Translations under genes and position numbers: made by a program | Notes under the pieces: generated by a model | The model's database searches: none | Told to the model about the DNA's origin: nothing | Seen by the model: the letters and a program-made list of their open reading frames with translations, nothing else | Source of the DNA: Prevotella sp. | Lineage (GTDB): Bacteria > Bacteroidota > Bacteroidia > Bacteroidales > Bacteroidaceae | DNA length: 64,000 bases | NCBI GenBank assembly: GCA_021204905.1 | Contig: JAJPYN010000019.1 | Location: 62,001 to 126,000 of the forward strand | Reading direction: 5' to 3' | Shown here: one piece after another, positions 8,147-16,431 of the stretch | Layout: every line of letters starts with the position of its first letter | Numbering within the stretch: the first letter of the stretch is position 1

Positions 8147-9367
8147 ATGGGAAACAGAGTAGTAATAACGGGCATGGGCATTTGGTCCTGTCTCGGCACG
8201 ACATTAGACGAGGTGCGCGACGCGCTTTATTCGGGCAAGAGCGGCATCGTCCTCAGCCCGGAGCGCAAGGCGGCGGGGTTCCGCTCGGGACTGTGCGCCG
8301 ACATCCCCCGTGCCGACCTGAAGCCGTTCATCCCCCGCAACCAACGGCAGTTTATGCCGGAGGAGGCGCAATATGCATATATGGCGACCCGTCAGGCGCT
8401 CGACGCGGCGGGCTTGGATACCGACTATTTGGAGAAGAACGAGGTGGGGCTCATCTACGGCAACGACTCCGTCGCGGAAGCCACTATGAACGCGCTCGAC
8501 AAGTTCCGGCAGCTCGGCGACACGGCGGCATGCGGCAGCGGCGCGATATTCCAATCGATGAACTCCACAGTAACTATGAACCTCGCCTGTCTCTTTAAGT
8601 TGCGCGGCATCAACCTTACTGCGTCGGCGGCGTGCGCCTCGGGTTCTCACTCCGTCGGGCTCGGCTATCTGCTCATCCGCGACGGGTTGCAGGACTGCGT
8701 GGTATGCGGCGGCGCGCAGGAGGCGAACATGTTCGGTGTTGCCGCTTTCGACGGCATACAGTCGTTCTCCGTACGTGAGGACAAGCCCGAATGTGCCTCG
8801 CGTCCCTTCGACCGCGACCGCGACGGACTCGTGCCGGGCGGTGGTGCGGCGACAATCATAATAGAGAGCTACGACCATGCCGTGAAACGCGGCGCGAAGA
8901 TATTGGGCGAGATAATGAGCTGGGGCTTCTCCGGAAATGGCGACCATATCTCCACGCCGAACGTCGACGGACCGGCACGCTCGTTGGAACTTTGTCTAAA
9001 GAATAGCGGCATAAATCCATCTGAAATCGGCTACATCAATGCCCACGCCACATCGACCCGTATCGGAGATGCCCGTGAGGCGCAAGCCATCGCCCGCGTG
9101 TTCGGCGAACGGCGCATACCCGTTACTTCCACAAAGAGCCAGACGGGACATGAGATGTGGATGGCGGGCGCAAGCGAGATCATCTATTCTATGCTTATGA
9201 TGAAGAACGACTTCATCGGGGCGAACATCAACTTTGAAAATCCCGATGAAGAGACGGCATCAATCAACGTCCTGCCCGAGCGTATAGACACTCATTTCGA
9301 CATGTTCCTGTCGAACTCCTTCGGCTTCGGAGGCACCAATTCGACACTCATCGTAAAGAACTTATAA
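8147..9367 (+). CDS. Beta-ketoacyl-ACP synthase (FabF-type, aryl-polyene class)
   Basis: A condensing enzyme that extends an ACP-bound chain with malonyl-ACP. The 406-residue protein keeps the full Cys-His-His triad: C163 in TASAACASGSHS, H300 in YINAHATSTR and H335 in KSQTGHEMWMAGA. It is therefore an active synthase and not a chain-length factor. The last motif differs from ordinary FabF (TGHLLGAAG), as in secondary-metabolite synthases. ACP, two dehydratases and a ketoreductase follow in the same operon, making a complete elongation cycle except for enoyl reduction, which fits a polyene product. Confidence 0.9.
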   Translation: MGNRVVITGMGIWSCLGTTLDEVRDALYSGKSGIVLSPERKAAGFRSGLCADIPRADLKPFIPRNQRQFMPEEAQYAYMATRQALDAAGLDTDYLEKNEVGLIYGNDSVAEATMNALDKFRQLGDTAACGSGAIFQSMNSTVTMNLACLFKLRGINLTASAACASGSHSVGLGYLLIRDGLQDCVVCGGAQEANMFGVAAFDGIQSFSVREDKPECASRPFDRDRDGLVPGGGAATIIIESYDHAVKRGAKILGEIMSWGFSGNGDHISTPNVDGPARSLELCLKNSGINPSEIGYINAHATSTRIGDAREAQAIARVFGERRIPVTSTKSQTGHEMWMAGASEIIYSMLMMKNDFIGANINFENPDEETASINVLPERIDTHFDMFLSNSFGFGGTNSTLIVKNL

Positions 9368-9382
9368 ACAAAATAAAAAACT

Positions 9383-9628
9383 ATGACACGCGAAGAAATC
9401 GTAAAGCAAGTGAACGACCTATTGGCGGAGGAGTTCGAGGTATCAGCCGACACGCTGCTGCCCGGCGCCAACGTGAAAGAAACCCTCAATCTCGACAGCC
9501 TGAGCCTCGTCGACCTCGTGGCGTTAGTACAGCAGACGTATAAAGTAAAAATACCCGTTACCGAGCTGCGCACCATTCAGACATTCGACAATTTATACGA
9601 TTACATTGAGTCGCACCTGCCCGCGTGA
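9383..9628 (+). CDS. Acyl carrier protein
   Basis: An 81-residue acyl carrier protein with the phosphopantetheine attachment site at S39 in the motif LNLDSLSLVDLV. It follows the ketosynthase by 15 bases, and its stop overlaps the GTG start of the next gene, so it is the dedicated carrier of this operon and not the housekeeping fatty-acid ACP. No phosphopantetheinyl transferase is present in the window, so activation must come from elsewhere. Confidence 0.92.
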   Translation: MTREEIVKQVNDLLAEEFEVSADTLLPGANVKETLNLDSLSLVDLVALVQQTYKVKIPVTELRTIQTFDNLYDYIESHLPA

Positions 9629-10053
9629 AAATCGGCACGGACATTAAGGAATTGCTGTTGCAGCGCGCCCCCATACTGATGGTTGACGCTCTGACGGACG
9701 TTAGCGGCGACGAGGCGCACACCTCCTTTGCCGTTCGTCAAGGCAATATCTTTATCCGCGAAGACGGCAGCATGGACGAGGCCGGGATAATTGAACATAT
9801 CGCGCAGTCGGCATCGGCTTTCGCGGGGTATAAGGCCAAATCAGCCGGTGCGAAGGAAGCGCCGTTGGGCTTTATCGGCGAGGTGAAGAATTTCCGTTGC
9901 TATTGCCTTCCGAAAACAGGCGACGTGCTGCGGACAACCATCAGCATGGGCGAGGAGCTGAACGGCATTACCCTGCTGTCGGGCGAGACCTTTATCAACG
10001 GCGAGCTCGCGGCGGAGACGCAGATGAAAATTTACATCAGCAAAAAGGAGTAA
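9625..10053 (+). CDS. Hotdog-fold 3-hydroxyacyl-ACP dehydratase-like protein (ApeP-like)
   Basis: A 142-residue hotdog protein starting at a GTG that overlaps the ACP stop codon. It has the family segment GIIEHIAQSASAFAGYKAK, where other dehydratases have an E..AQ..A helix. It lacks the HFPG loop of FabZ, which is instead present in the next gene. The pair resembles the two different hotdog proteins (ApeP- and ApeI-like) of aryl-polyene clusters. It probably dehydrates 3-hydroxyacyl-ACP or assists its neighbour. Confidence 0.78.
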   Translation: MKIGTDIKELLLQRAPILMVDALTDVSGDEAHTSFAVRQGNIFIREDGSMDEAGIIEHIAQSASAFAGYKAKSAGAKEAPLGFIGEVKNFRCYCLPKTGDVLRTTISMGEELNGITLLSGETFINGELAAETQMKIYISKKE

Positions 10054-10059
10054 AACACC

Positions 10060-10422
10060 GTGCCGGAGACTAAATATTACCGCATCCTCAACGCGCAATG
10101 CAACGGGCACGACGGCGTGTTCAACATCGCTCTGTTGCCCGACTGCGAGGTGTACAAAGGGCATTTCCCCGGCAATCCCGTGTCGCCCGGCGTGTGCAAC
10201 ATACTGATGATCAAGGAGTTAGCCGAGAGTATGGCCGAACGGAAACTGTTCATTAAAACTATTCGCCGGTGCCGCTTCACAAACGTCATCACGCCCGCAA
10301 CTTGCCCGGAGCTTTATATCAAAATCAACCTTGCGGACACGGCCGGCGGCTATGAAATTATTGCCTCGGTGTACGACAACGAGCGCGCTTACTTGGAACT
10401 TAAAGGAGAACTGACCGCATGA
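10060..10422 (+). CDS. 3-hydroxyacyl-ACP dehydratase, FabZ/ApeI-like
   Basis: A 120-residue hotdog-fold protein with the catalytic loop YKGHFPGNPVSPGV (H35 is the probable catalytic base). It would remove water from 3-hydroxyacyl-ACP to give the trans-2-enoyl chain. It starts at a GTG 6 bases after its hotdog neighbour, and its end overlaps the start of the MMPL gene (ATGA). It is the more convincing catalyst of the two dehydratase-like proteins. Confidence 0.82.
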   Translation: MPETKYYRILNAQCNGHDGVFNIALLPDCEVYKGHFPGNPVSPGVCNILMIKELAESMAERKLFIKTIRRCRFTNVITPATCPELYIKINLADTAGGYEIIASVYDNERAYLELKGELTA

Positions 10423-12911
10423 CACGCCTCTGCATTTGCATCTATCACTTTTTCCGCAACCACCGCGCGGTGTGCTGGTTGTCGCTGGTTGCCTTGTTTC
10501 TTTTCTTCGGCTACTTCGCCGCACAAATCCATCTTGAAGAAGACCTTAACAAACTGATGCCCTCATCCAAAAATGAGGATGGCAGTACAAAACTTGCTTT
10601 TGCCGACCTGCGCATCAAGGATAAGACTTTCCTGCTTTTTGAGGGGATTGACGGTGCTTCAACAGATCGTATCGGCGAGGTTTGCGATGCGTTCATCGAC
10701 TCCTTACAAGCACGAGACACCGCAATGGAAGGGGAAGATCAATCATTATGTGATGTTTTCTACAACCTTTCCGACGATTTGCTGCCCGATGCTATTGACT
10801 ATTTAAACGAACATCTGCCAGCATACATTGATACATCTATCTATGCCCGTATTGACACTCTACTGACACCCGAACACTTCGCACAACAGATGAGTCAGAA
10901 CCGTAGCGATTTGGAGGGAGACTTTGGCTCTATGTTCCCCGAAGCGATATTGACAGACCCTATCGGCTTGCGCAACTTGTTGGCAGAACAGATGAAACCG
11001 CTGACCGAAGGTGGTACGGGTGGTTATCGCACCATCGACGGACATTTTTTCGTGCCTGACTCCACAGTATGTGTCGCATTCCTAACGCCTCGCTATTCCG
11101 CAACCGACACAGGGGAAGGTTCTACCCTATTCCGCCTGTTGAACGCACTGATTGATGAGTTTTCCACGAGTGCCCCCGATGTGCGTATCAGTTATCATGG
11201 CACACCGGCAAGCGGTTTTTATAATGCCTCGCAAATCAAACATGACCTGACAGGCACCGTAGGCGGCTCACTTATATTGGTACTTATTTTCCTGCTTATC
11301 TGTTTCCGCAGTCGTGATACCCTGCCGCTCTTGTTGTTGCCCGTCATATTCGGCACATTGTTCGGATTGGCAATGATGTATTTCATCAAAGGAGAGTTCT
11401 CTCTTTTGGCTTTGGGTATCGGTGCTGTGGTCTTAGGCGTGGCAATGAGTTACGTGCTTCACGTACTGACACATTACAAATATGTGAGTGATCCCGAACA
11501 AGTGCTTCGTGACCAGGTGAAACCCGTCTGCTTGGGTTGCATTACCACCATCGGCTCGTTCATGGGACTAATCTTTATAGACACCGCCCTGTTGCAGGAC
11601 TTCGGCCTGTTTGCCGCTTTTGCCATCACGGGCACTACGGCGTTCAGTCTCACCTACCTGCCCCAGTTGCTGCGCCCTGAAAAGAACAGTGTAAACCGCC
11701 GTGCGTTTGCAGTTATCGACCGTATCAACGCCTTTCCGTTTTACAGTAAAAAAGTATTGCTGGCTGTTATCGGAATAATCGCAATCGTTTGCATCGGCTG
11801 TTACGCAATTCGTGGCACGCAATTCGATGCGGATATGCACAACTTAGGATATAAGGAATCACGAATTACCTATTCGGAGAACTTGCTGCGTGACAAGACA
11901 TATACCGCCGACAAACAGAAATACTTCGCCGCTTCTGGACAGACTATGGAGGAAGCGATAGAGAATTTCGCACTGCTTTCACATAAACTCGACTCTCTGC
12001 AAGATTTGGGATTGGTCAAGAGTTATACCCACACCGACAAACTGTTTATCCCCTTACGAATACAACAGGAGCGCATTGATGCTTGGAAAAACTACTGGAC
12101 TGATGAACGGTTGCAACGGGTACGCCGACTGATTGCCGAAACAGCACCGAAAGCAGAACTGCGCCCTGAAGCGTTTGAGCCGTTTTTCGATTGTGCCACA
12201 GCAGACTACGAACCAGATGCTCTCTACGAAGCAGACCTTATCCCAGAGGGCTATCTCTCCACATTGATGGAGCAGTCGTACAATGGTGATTACCTATGTT
12301 TTACTTCCGTGCGATGTGCCAACGACACAGTGCACAGTCACACAAGCGACTATTATAGAATTTGCGATGCCATTGCCGCTGAACCGAATTTAATGGTGCT
12401 CGACACCTATTATTATACTACCGACACGCTGACAGCCATGAACGAGGATTTCAACGTACTGCAATGGGTGTCGATGCTGTTTGTCTTTGTGGTATTACTG
12501 CTGAGTTTCCGTTTCAACCTGAAACACACCCTGCTGACATTCATGCCTATCCTGTTGAGCTGGTTGATTGTCCTTGGGGCTATGGTTATTTTCGGCATGA
12601 AATTCAACTTGATTAACATCATCATTTCGACATTTATTTTCGGTATCGGAGTGGATTACAGCATCTTTGTGATGAACGGACTTATAGGTAGTGAAAAGGA
12701 CACCCGTTTGTTGGGCTATCACAAAACAGCGATATTCTTCAGTGCCGTAACTCTGATTGTTACTGTCAGTTCCATGCTCTTTGCCAAACACCCTGCCATC
12801 CGTTCCGTAGGTTTCTCAACCTTAGTCGGATTAGTTTCGGCAGTAGTGCTTTCGTATGTGGTGCAACCAGCCATTTTCGGTTGGCTAAACAGGAAAAGAA
12901 AACATGCATGA
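10419..12911 (+). CDS. MMPL/RND-family exporter
   Basis: An 830-residue inner-membrane transporter of the MMPL/RND superfamily. It has one N-terminal transmembrane helix, a periplasmic loop of about 220 residues, a block of about five helices (about 280-420), then a second loop and a second helix block (about 685-825), the typical duplicated layout. In aryl-polyene and flexirubin clusters such proteins are thought to move the lipid to the outer leaflet or periplasm. The first 100 or so bases share the high GC of the upstream genes. The rest is distinctly AT-richer. Confidence 0.88.
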   Translation: MTRLCICIYHFFRNHRAVCWLSLVALFLFFGYFAAQIHLEEDLNKLMPSSKNEDGSTKLAFADLRIKDKTFLLFEGIDGASTDRIGEVCDAFIDSLQARDTAMEGEDQSLCDVFYNLSDDLLPDAIDYLNEHLPAYIDTSIYARIDTLLTPEHFAQQMSQNRSDLEGDFGSMFPEAILTDPIGLRNLLAEQMKPLTEGGTGGYRTIDGHFFVPDSTVCVAFLTPRYSATDTGEGSTLFRLLNALIDEFSTSAPDVRISYHGTPASGFYNASQIKHDLTGTVGGSLILVLIFLLICFRSRDTLPLLLLPVIFGTLFGLAMMYFIKGEFSLLALGIGAVVLGVAMSYVLHVLTHYKYVSDPEQVLRDQVKPVCLGCITTIGSFMGLIFIDTALLQDFGLFAAFAITGTTAFSLTYLPQLLRPEKNSVNRRAFAVIDRINAFPFYSKKVLLAVIGIIAIVCIGCYAIRGTQFDADMHNLGYKESRITYSENLLRDKTYTADKQKYFAASGQTMEEAIENFALLSHKLDSLQDLGLVKSYTHTDKLFIPLRIQQERIDAWKNYWTDERLQRVRRLIAETAPKAELRPEAFEPFFDCATADYEPDALYEADLIPEGYLSTLMEQSYNGDYLCFTSVRCANDTVHSHTSDYYRICDAIAAEPNLMVLDTYYYTTDTLTAMNEDFNVLQWVSMLFVFVVLLLSFRFNLKHTLLTFMPILLSWLIVLGAMVIFGMKFNLINIIISTFIFGIGVDYSIFVMNGLIGSEKDTRLLGYHKTAIFFSAVTLIVTVSSMLFAKHPAIRSVGFSTLVGLVSAVVLSYVVQPAIFGWLNRKRKHA

Positions 12912-14386
12912 AGTACGATGTAGTCATAATAGGCAGTGGACTTGGTGGTTTGGAGTGCGGCTACATCCTCGCCCGACATGGGCGGCATGTGCTGATATTA
13001 GAGCAAGGTAAACAACCAGGTGGTTGTCTGCAAAGCTATCACCGAGGCAAACAGACTTTCGATACCGGTTTTCATTACGTGGGCGGATTAGATGAAGGAC
13101 AGTCGTTGCATGCTGCCTTCAAATATTTTGGTTTGCTTGATTTACCATGGCATCGTTTGGATGCTGACAGTTTCGACCGTGTAACAATCGGTGAGCGCAC
13201 ATTTGCCTTTGCAGAAGGGTATGATGCCTTTGTTCAGAGACTTTCAGAAGATTTTCCTTCCGAGCGGACAGCCTTGCAGCATTATGCGGAACTGTTGAAA
13301 CAATCTTCGGAACAACAGTTTTCCGCCCTTAATCCTCATGCTGAAGAAAAATCGACATCCCCTTCCGAACTGATGGATATTAGTGCATGGCAATATTTAA
13401 ATGAGAATTTCCACAATCCGCTTCTGATAAATGTACTGAGCGGTACTTCGCTGAAAATGGAACTGCGGAAAGAGTCGCTCCCTCTGTTCACTTTCTTGCA
13501 TGGAAACAGCAGTTTTATCGAAAGCAGTTGGCGGTTGAAAGGAGATGGTTCTCAAATTGTCAACAAATTAATCGATGGCATCCGTTCGCAGGGTGGCGAA
13601 ATAGTCTGCAATGCCAAAGTTCAAGAATTAGTTGAGAAAGATGGAAAGGTGGTATCTGCGGTATGTTCCAACGGGGAGAGATATGAAGGTGATATGTTTA
13701 TCTGCGACATACACCCTGCACAGATTTGTCAGTTGGTCAAGCAAAGTAACTTGATGAAACCGGCTTACCGCAATCGTATCAATAGATTGGAGAACACTTT
13801 CGGAATGTTTACCGTATCGCTCCGTTTCCCACCTAAACGTTTGCGCTATTTCAACTATAACCAGTATATCTACCGCAAAGCCAATGTGTGGGATTTCTAT
13901 CAAGACACAACCTGCGTAGGCGGTGTACTTGTCAGTTGCCGTGTTCCGGAAAATGGAAGCGAATATACACAGCAAGTTGACTTGCTCACACCAATGCTTT
14001 GGGAACAATGCAAGTCGTGGAATAACACGCAGGTAGGCAAGCGTAACGAGGAATACAAGGAGATGAAGAAACGCATGACAGACGAATGCATAGAACTTGC
14101 TGCAAGATTTATTCCTGACCTTATGGAGTACACACAGAGTTATACAAGCACACCACTCACTTGGCACGACTATACCCTGACACCAGAAGGCGGTGCATAC
14201 GGCGTGCGCAAGGATTTCCGTTATCCGTTGCAGACGCTGCTGTCTCCACGCACCCCTATTCCCAATCTGTTGCAGACAGGTCAAAATCTGATGCTGCATG
14301 GAGTGCACGGTGTAACAATGACTGCATTTTATACCTGTGCCGAAACCTTAGGAAAAGAAGCGATTTGGAAAATCATAAAGAATTAA
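12908..14386 (+). CDS. FAD-dependent oxidoreductase, phytoene desaturase/retinol saturase-like
   Basis: A 492-residue flavoprotein that starts with the Rossmann fingerprint VVIIGSGLGGLECG (GxGxxG at 9-14), followed by EQGKQPGGCLQSY, typical of carotenoid desaturases and all-trans-retinol 13,14-reductase. It may desaturate, isomerise or saturate the polyene. The start at 12908 overlaps the MMPL stop as ATGA. A start 27 bases earlier would give nine extra residues before the nucleotide-binding strand, so I prefer the overlap. It lies wholly in the low-GC block. Confidence 0.82.
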   Translation: MKYDVVIIGSGLGGLECGYILARHGRHVLILEQGKQPGGCLQSYHRGKQTFDTGFHYVGGLDEGQSLHAAFKYFGLLDLPWHRLDADSFDRVTIGERTFAFAEGYDAFVQRLSEDFPSERTALQHYAELLKQSSEQQFSALNPHAEEKSTSPSELMDISAWQYLNENFHNPLLINVLSGTSLKMELRKESLPLFTFLHGNSSFIESSWRLKGDGSQIVNKLIDGIRSQGGEIVCNAKVQELVEKDGKVVSAVCSNGERYEGDMFICDIHPAQICQLVKQSNLMKPAYRNRINRLENTFGMFTVSLRFPPKRLRYFNYNQYIYRKANVWDFYQDTTCVGGVLVSCRVPENGSEYTQQVDLLTPMLWEQCKSWNNTQVGKRNEEYKEMKKRMTDECIELAARFIPDLMEYTQSYTSTPLTWHDYTLTPEGGAYGVRKDFRYPLQTLLSPRTPIPNLLQTGQNLMLHGVHGVTMTAFYTCAETLGKEAIWKIIKN

Positions 14387-14398
14387 CAAGATATAACG

Positions 14399-15130
14399 AT
14401 GAAAAAATACGCATTAGTAACCGGAGGCAGCCGTGGAATTGGCCGCGCTATTTGCATCAAGTTGGCGAGGATGGGCTATGACATCCTTATCAACTATGTC
14501 AGCAACGCTGCCGAGGCGCAAAAGACACTCGAAATGGTACGCTCCGAAGGTCAGGACGGAGAGACTCTGATGTTCGACGTAAGCAAACGGGAACAGGTGG
14601 TAAAGGTCATGGAAGAATGGGAAAACAACCACCCCGATGAATACATTGAGATATTGGTGAACAATGCCGGCATACGCCGCGACAACATCCTTATGTTCAT
14701 GCCCGAAGAAGATTGGCACCAGGTGCTAGACATCACTTTGAGCGGCTTCTACAACGTTACACAATCTGTTTTGCAGTCCATGCTCGTGCATAAAAATGGG
14801 CGCATTATCAATGTGGCAAGTGTGAGCGGTCTGAAAGGACTGCCCGGGCAGTGTAACTATTCCGCGGCGAAAGGCGGACTCATTGCTGCGACTAAGGCGT
14901 TGGCTCTGGAAGTGGCACGCAAGCGAGTAACAGTAAATGCCGTAGCTCCCGGCTTTATCGAAACAGACATGACCGAAGGCCTTGACAAGGCGGCATTGAA
15001 GAATACCATCCCAGCCATGCGTTTCGGCACGCCCGAAGAAGTGGCGGAATTAGTTGGTTTCCTTGCCTCTCCGCAGGCTGGCTACATTACAGGAGAAGTG
15101 ATTTCCATCAACGGAGGATTATACACATAA
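14399..15130 (+). CDS. 3-oxoacyl-ACP reductase, FabG-like
   Basis: A 243-residue short-chain dehydrogenase with the NADP-binding motif TGGSRGIG at 8-15, NNAG at 88-91 and the catalytic S141, Y154 and K158 (NVASVSG and YSAAK). It would reduce the 3-ketoacyl-ACP made by the operon's ketosynthase. It ends the low-GC block: its GC is intermediate, and the next gene returns to high GC. The housekeeping fabG is not in this window. Confidence 0.9.
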   Translation: MKKYALVTGGSRGIGRAICIKLARMGYDILINYVSNAAEAQKTLEMVRSEGQDGETLMFDVSKREQVVKVMEEWENNHPDEYIEILVNNAGIRRDNILMFMPEEDWHQVLDITLSGFYNVTQSVLQSMLVHKNGRIINVASVSGLKGLPGQCNYSAAKGGLIAATKALALEVARKRVTVNAVAPGFIETDMTEGLDKAALKNTIPAMRFGTPEEVAELVGFLASPQAGYITGEVISINGGLYT

Positions 15131-15143
15131 AACATAGATTGAC

Positions 15144-15779
15144 ATGAAAAGAATATTTACCTTGCTCCTTGCCCTGCTCCTCATCGCGACGGGGGCCTCG
15201 GCGCAGCAAACGGAGATCCGCAAGGCCGCGAAGAAGTACAAGGCGGCGAGCACGCTGACGGCCGACGTGAAGCTGACGCGCCATAACGCAGCCATCACGA
15301 AAGACGCCGTGAGCGACGGACATTTCTACTACAAGAAGCCGAACAGCCTGAGCATGGTCTTCGCCTCGAAAGAGATGCTGCTGGCCACGGGCGACACGTT
15401 CACGATGGTGAAAGGCGGCAAGCAGAGCACCACCAAAGCCAACGGCAAGGGCAACAACCCCTTCGAAGTGCTGAGCGACGTGTTCCGCAACCTCCTTTCT
15501 TCGGACGATTATTCCAAGCTTACCGACATGGCCGACGTGAAGATGAAGACGCAAGGCAACACCTGCACCATCACCATCACGCCCAACATCACCGACCCGA
15601 AGCTGAAACGCAGGATGGCATACACCTCGTGCACCGCCACCATCGACCTTAAAGCCGGCGAACTGCGCACGCTGCGTATCAACGAGAAGGGTGAGAACTA
15701 TTCGCAGTACGACTTCTCCAACTACGTTTTCAATGGCGATGTCAGCAGCAAGGTGTTCGACACGAAGATAGTGCTGTAA
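15144..15779 (+). CDS. LolA-like outer-membrane lipoprotein carrier protein
   Basis: A 211-residue secreted protein with a clear signal peptide (about 1-21, cleavage after GASA) and a beta-rich body resembling LolA, the periplasmic carrier that shuttles lipids between membranes. Dedicated LolA-like carriers are common in aryl-polyene and flexirubin operons, where they probably carry the product from the MMPL exporter to the outer membrane. It is GC-rich like the first genes of the operon and is followed after 8 bases by the thioesterase. Confidence 0.8.
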   Translation: MKRIFTLLLALLLIATGASAQQTEIRKAAKKYKAASTLTADVKLTRHNAAITKDAVSDGHFYYKKPNSLSMVFASKEMLLATGDTFTMVKGGKQSTTKANGKGNNPFEVLSDVFRNLLSSDDYSKLTDMADVKMKTQGNTCTITITPNITDPKLKRRMAYTSCTATIDLKAGELRTLRINEKGENYSQYDFSNYVFNGDVSSKVFDTKIVL

Positions 15780-15787
15780 GTTTTTAG

Positions 15788-16243
15788 ATGAAGACACTTG
15801 AAGACATCTGCCGCATGCCGGTAAGGTTCAGCGAAATCGACTCCATGCGGCGTGTGTGGCACGGCGAGTTCGTCAAATATATGGAAGACGGGCGCGAGTC
15901 GTTCGGCCGCCACTTTCCCGGCATCGGTTACGCCGACATGCAGAAGGCCGGCATCTATGCCCCCGTCTACGACCTGCACGTGCGCTACCTTGCTCCGCTG
16001 GCCATAAACGACATCGCCGTAATCCGCACCACATTCGTTTATCACCCCGGCGCGCGGCTCGACTTTGCCTACAAAATTTACAAGGCAAGCGGCGATGAAC
16101 CTTATGCCGAAAGCAATGATGTCCTCTGTGCCGAGGGCGAAACCACGCAGTTGTTCATTGATTCAAACGGCGAGCTCCTCACCGACCTGCCGCCCTATTT
16201 CATCGATTGGCAAAAGAAGTACCTGAACACGGAAAACAAATAA
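15788..16243 (+). CDS. Hotdog-fold acyl-CoA/acyl-ACP thioesterase (4-hydroxybenzoyl-CoA thioesterase family)
   Basis: A 151-residue hotdog thioesterase. The N-terminal segment RFSEIDSMRRVWHGEFVKYMEDGRE has the family layout in which an aspartate (D18 here) precedes the long helix. It would release or edit acyl chains of the pathway. It is the last gene of the operon: a dispersed repeat follows 46 bases after the stop, and the next gene is on the other strand. Confidence 0.82.
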   Translation: MKTLEDICRMPVRFSEIDSMRRVWHGEFVKYMEDGRESFGRHFPGIGYADMQKAGIYAPVYDLHVRYLAPLAINDIAVIRTTFVYHPGARLDFAYKIYKASGDEPYAESNDVLCAEGETTQLFIDSNGELLTDLPPYFIDWQKKYLNTENK

Positions 16244-16289
16244 AATTGCCTGCGTTCTGCGAGCGGAGTTTGGGAACGAAAAAGTTTAT

Positions 16290-16361
16290 CTTAGTCGCTA
16301 CTATGACCCCGGCTAAGTTTGCGCTACGAGCACCAGCCTTAAATGTCGCCTACGTTTCAAC
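16290..16361 (+). repeat. Dispersed intergenic repeat, copy A (72 bases)
   Basis: It begins CTTAGTCGCTACT, has a central GGCTAAGTTTGCGCTACGAG and ends GTCGCCTACGTTTCAAC. It is nearly identical in length and layout to copy C at 61741. The leading CTTAG can pair with the internal CTAAG across 18 bases. It lies between two convergent genes. Confidence 0.8.
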
Positions 16362-16431
16362 AGCCTTCGAAAACGCTAAGGCGATTACTTCGGCAAAGGG
16401 CTGATTTTCAAACTATTACAAAAAACAGCGG

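Larger units (their letters stand above)
10500..15135. other. Low-GC block inside the polyene-like operon
   Basis: Sampled 60-base lines at 12001, 13201 and 14101 have 40-42% GC by hand count, while lines at 8221 and 15241 have 67-68%. The left edge falls inside the MMPL gene (line 10441 about 57%, line 10501 about 43%). The right edge is sharp, between the ketoreductase stop and the LolA-like start. The ketoreductase is intermediate (lines at 14401 and 14881 about 48-53%). This suggests replacement of the operon centre by DNA from a relative with lower GC. Confidence 0.7.

Noticed and set aside
8147..9367. The operon ketosynthase as an inactive chain-length factor
   Set aside because: All three catalytic residues (C163, H300 and H335) are present.
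15108..15797. A 229-codon minus-strand frame opposite the LolA-like gene
   Set aside because: It is a shadow of the GC-rich LolA-like gene. That gene has a proper signal peptide and operon spacing, and this frame has neither.
16244..16431. An insertion sequence between the thioesterase and the cation transporter
   Set aside because: The region holds only a 72-base repeat copy. There is no transposase frame and no long terminal inverted repeat.
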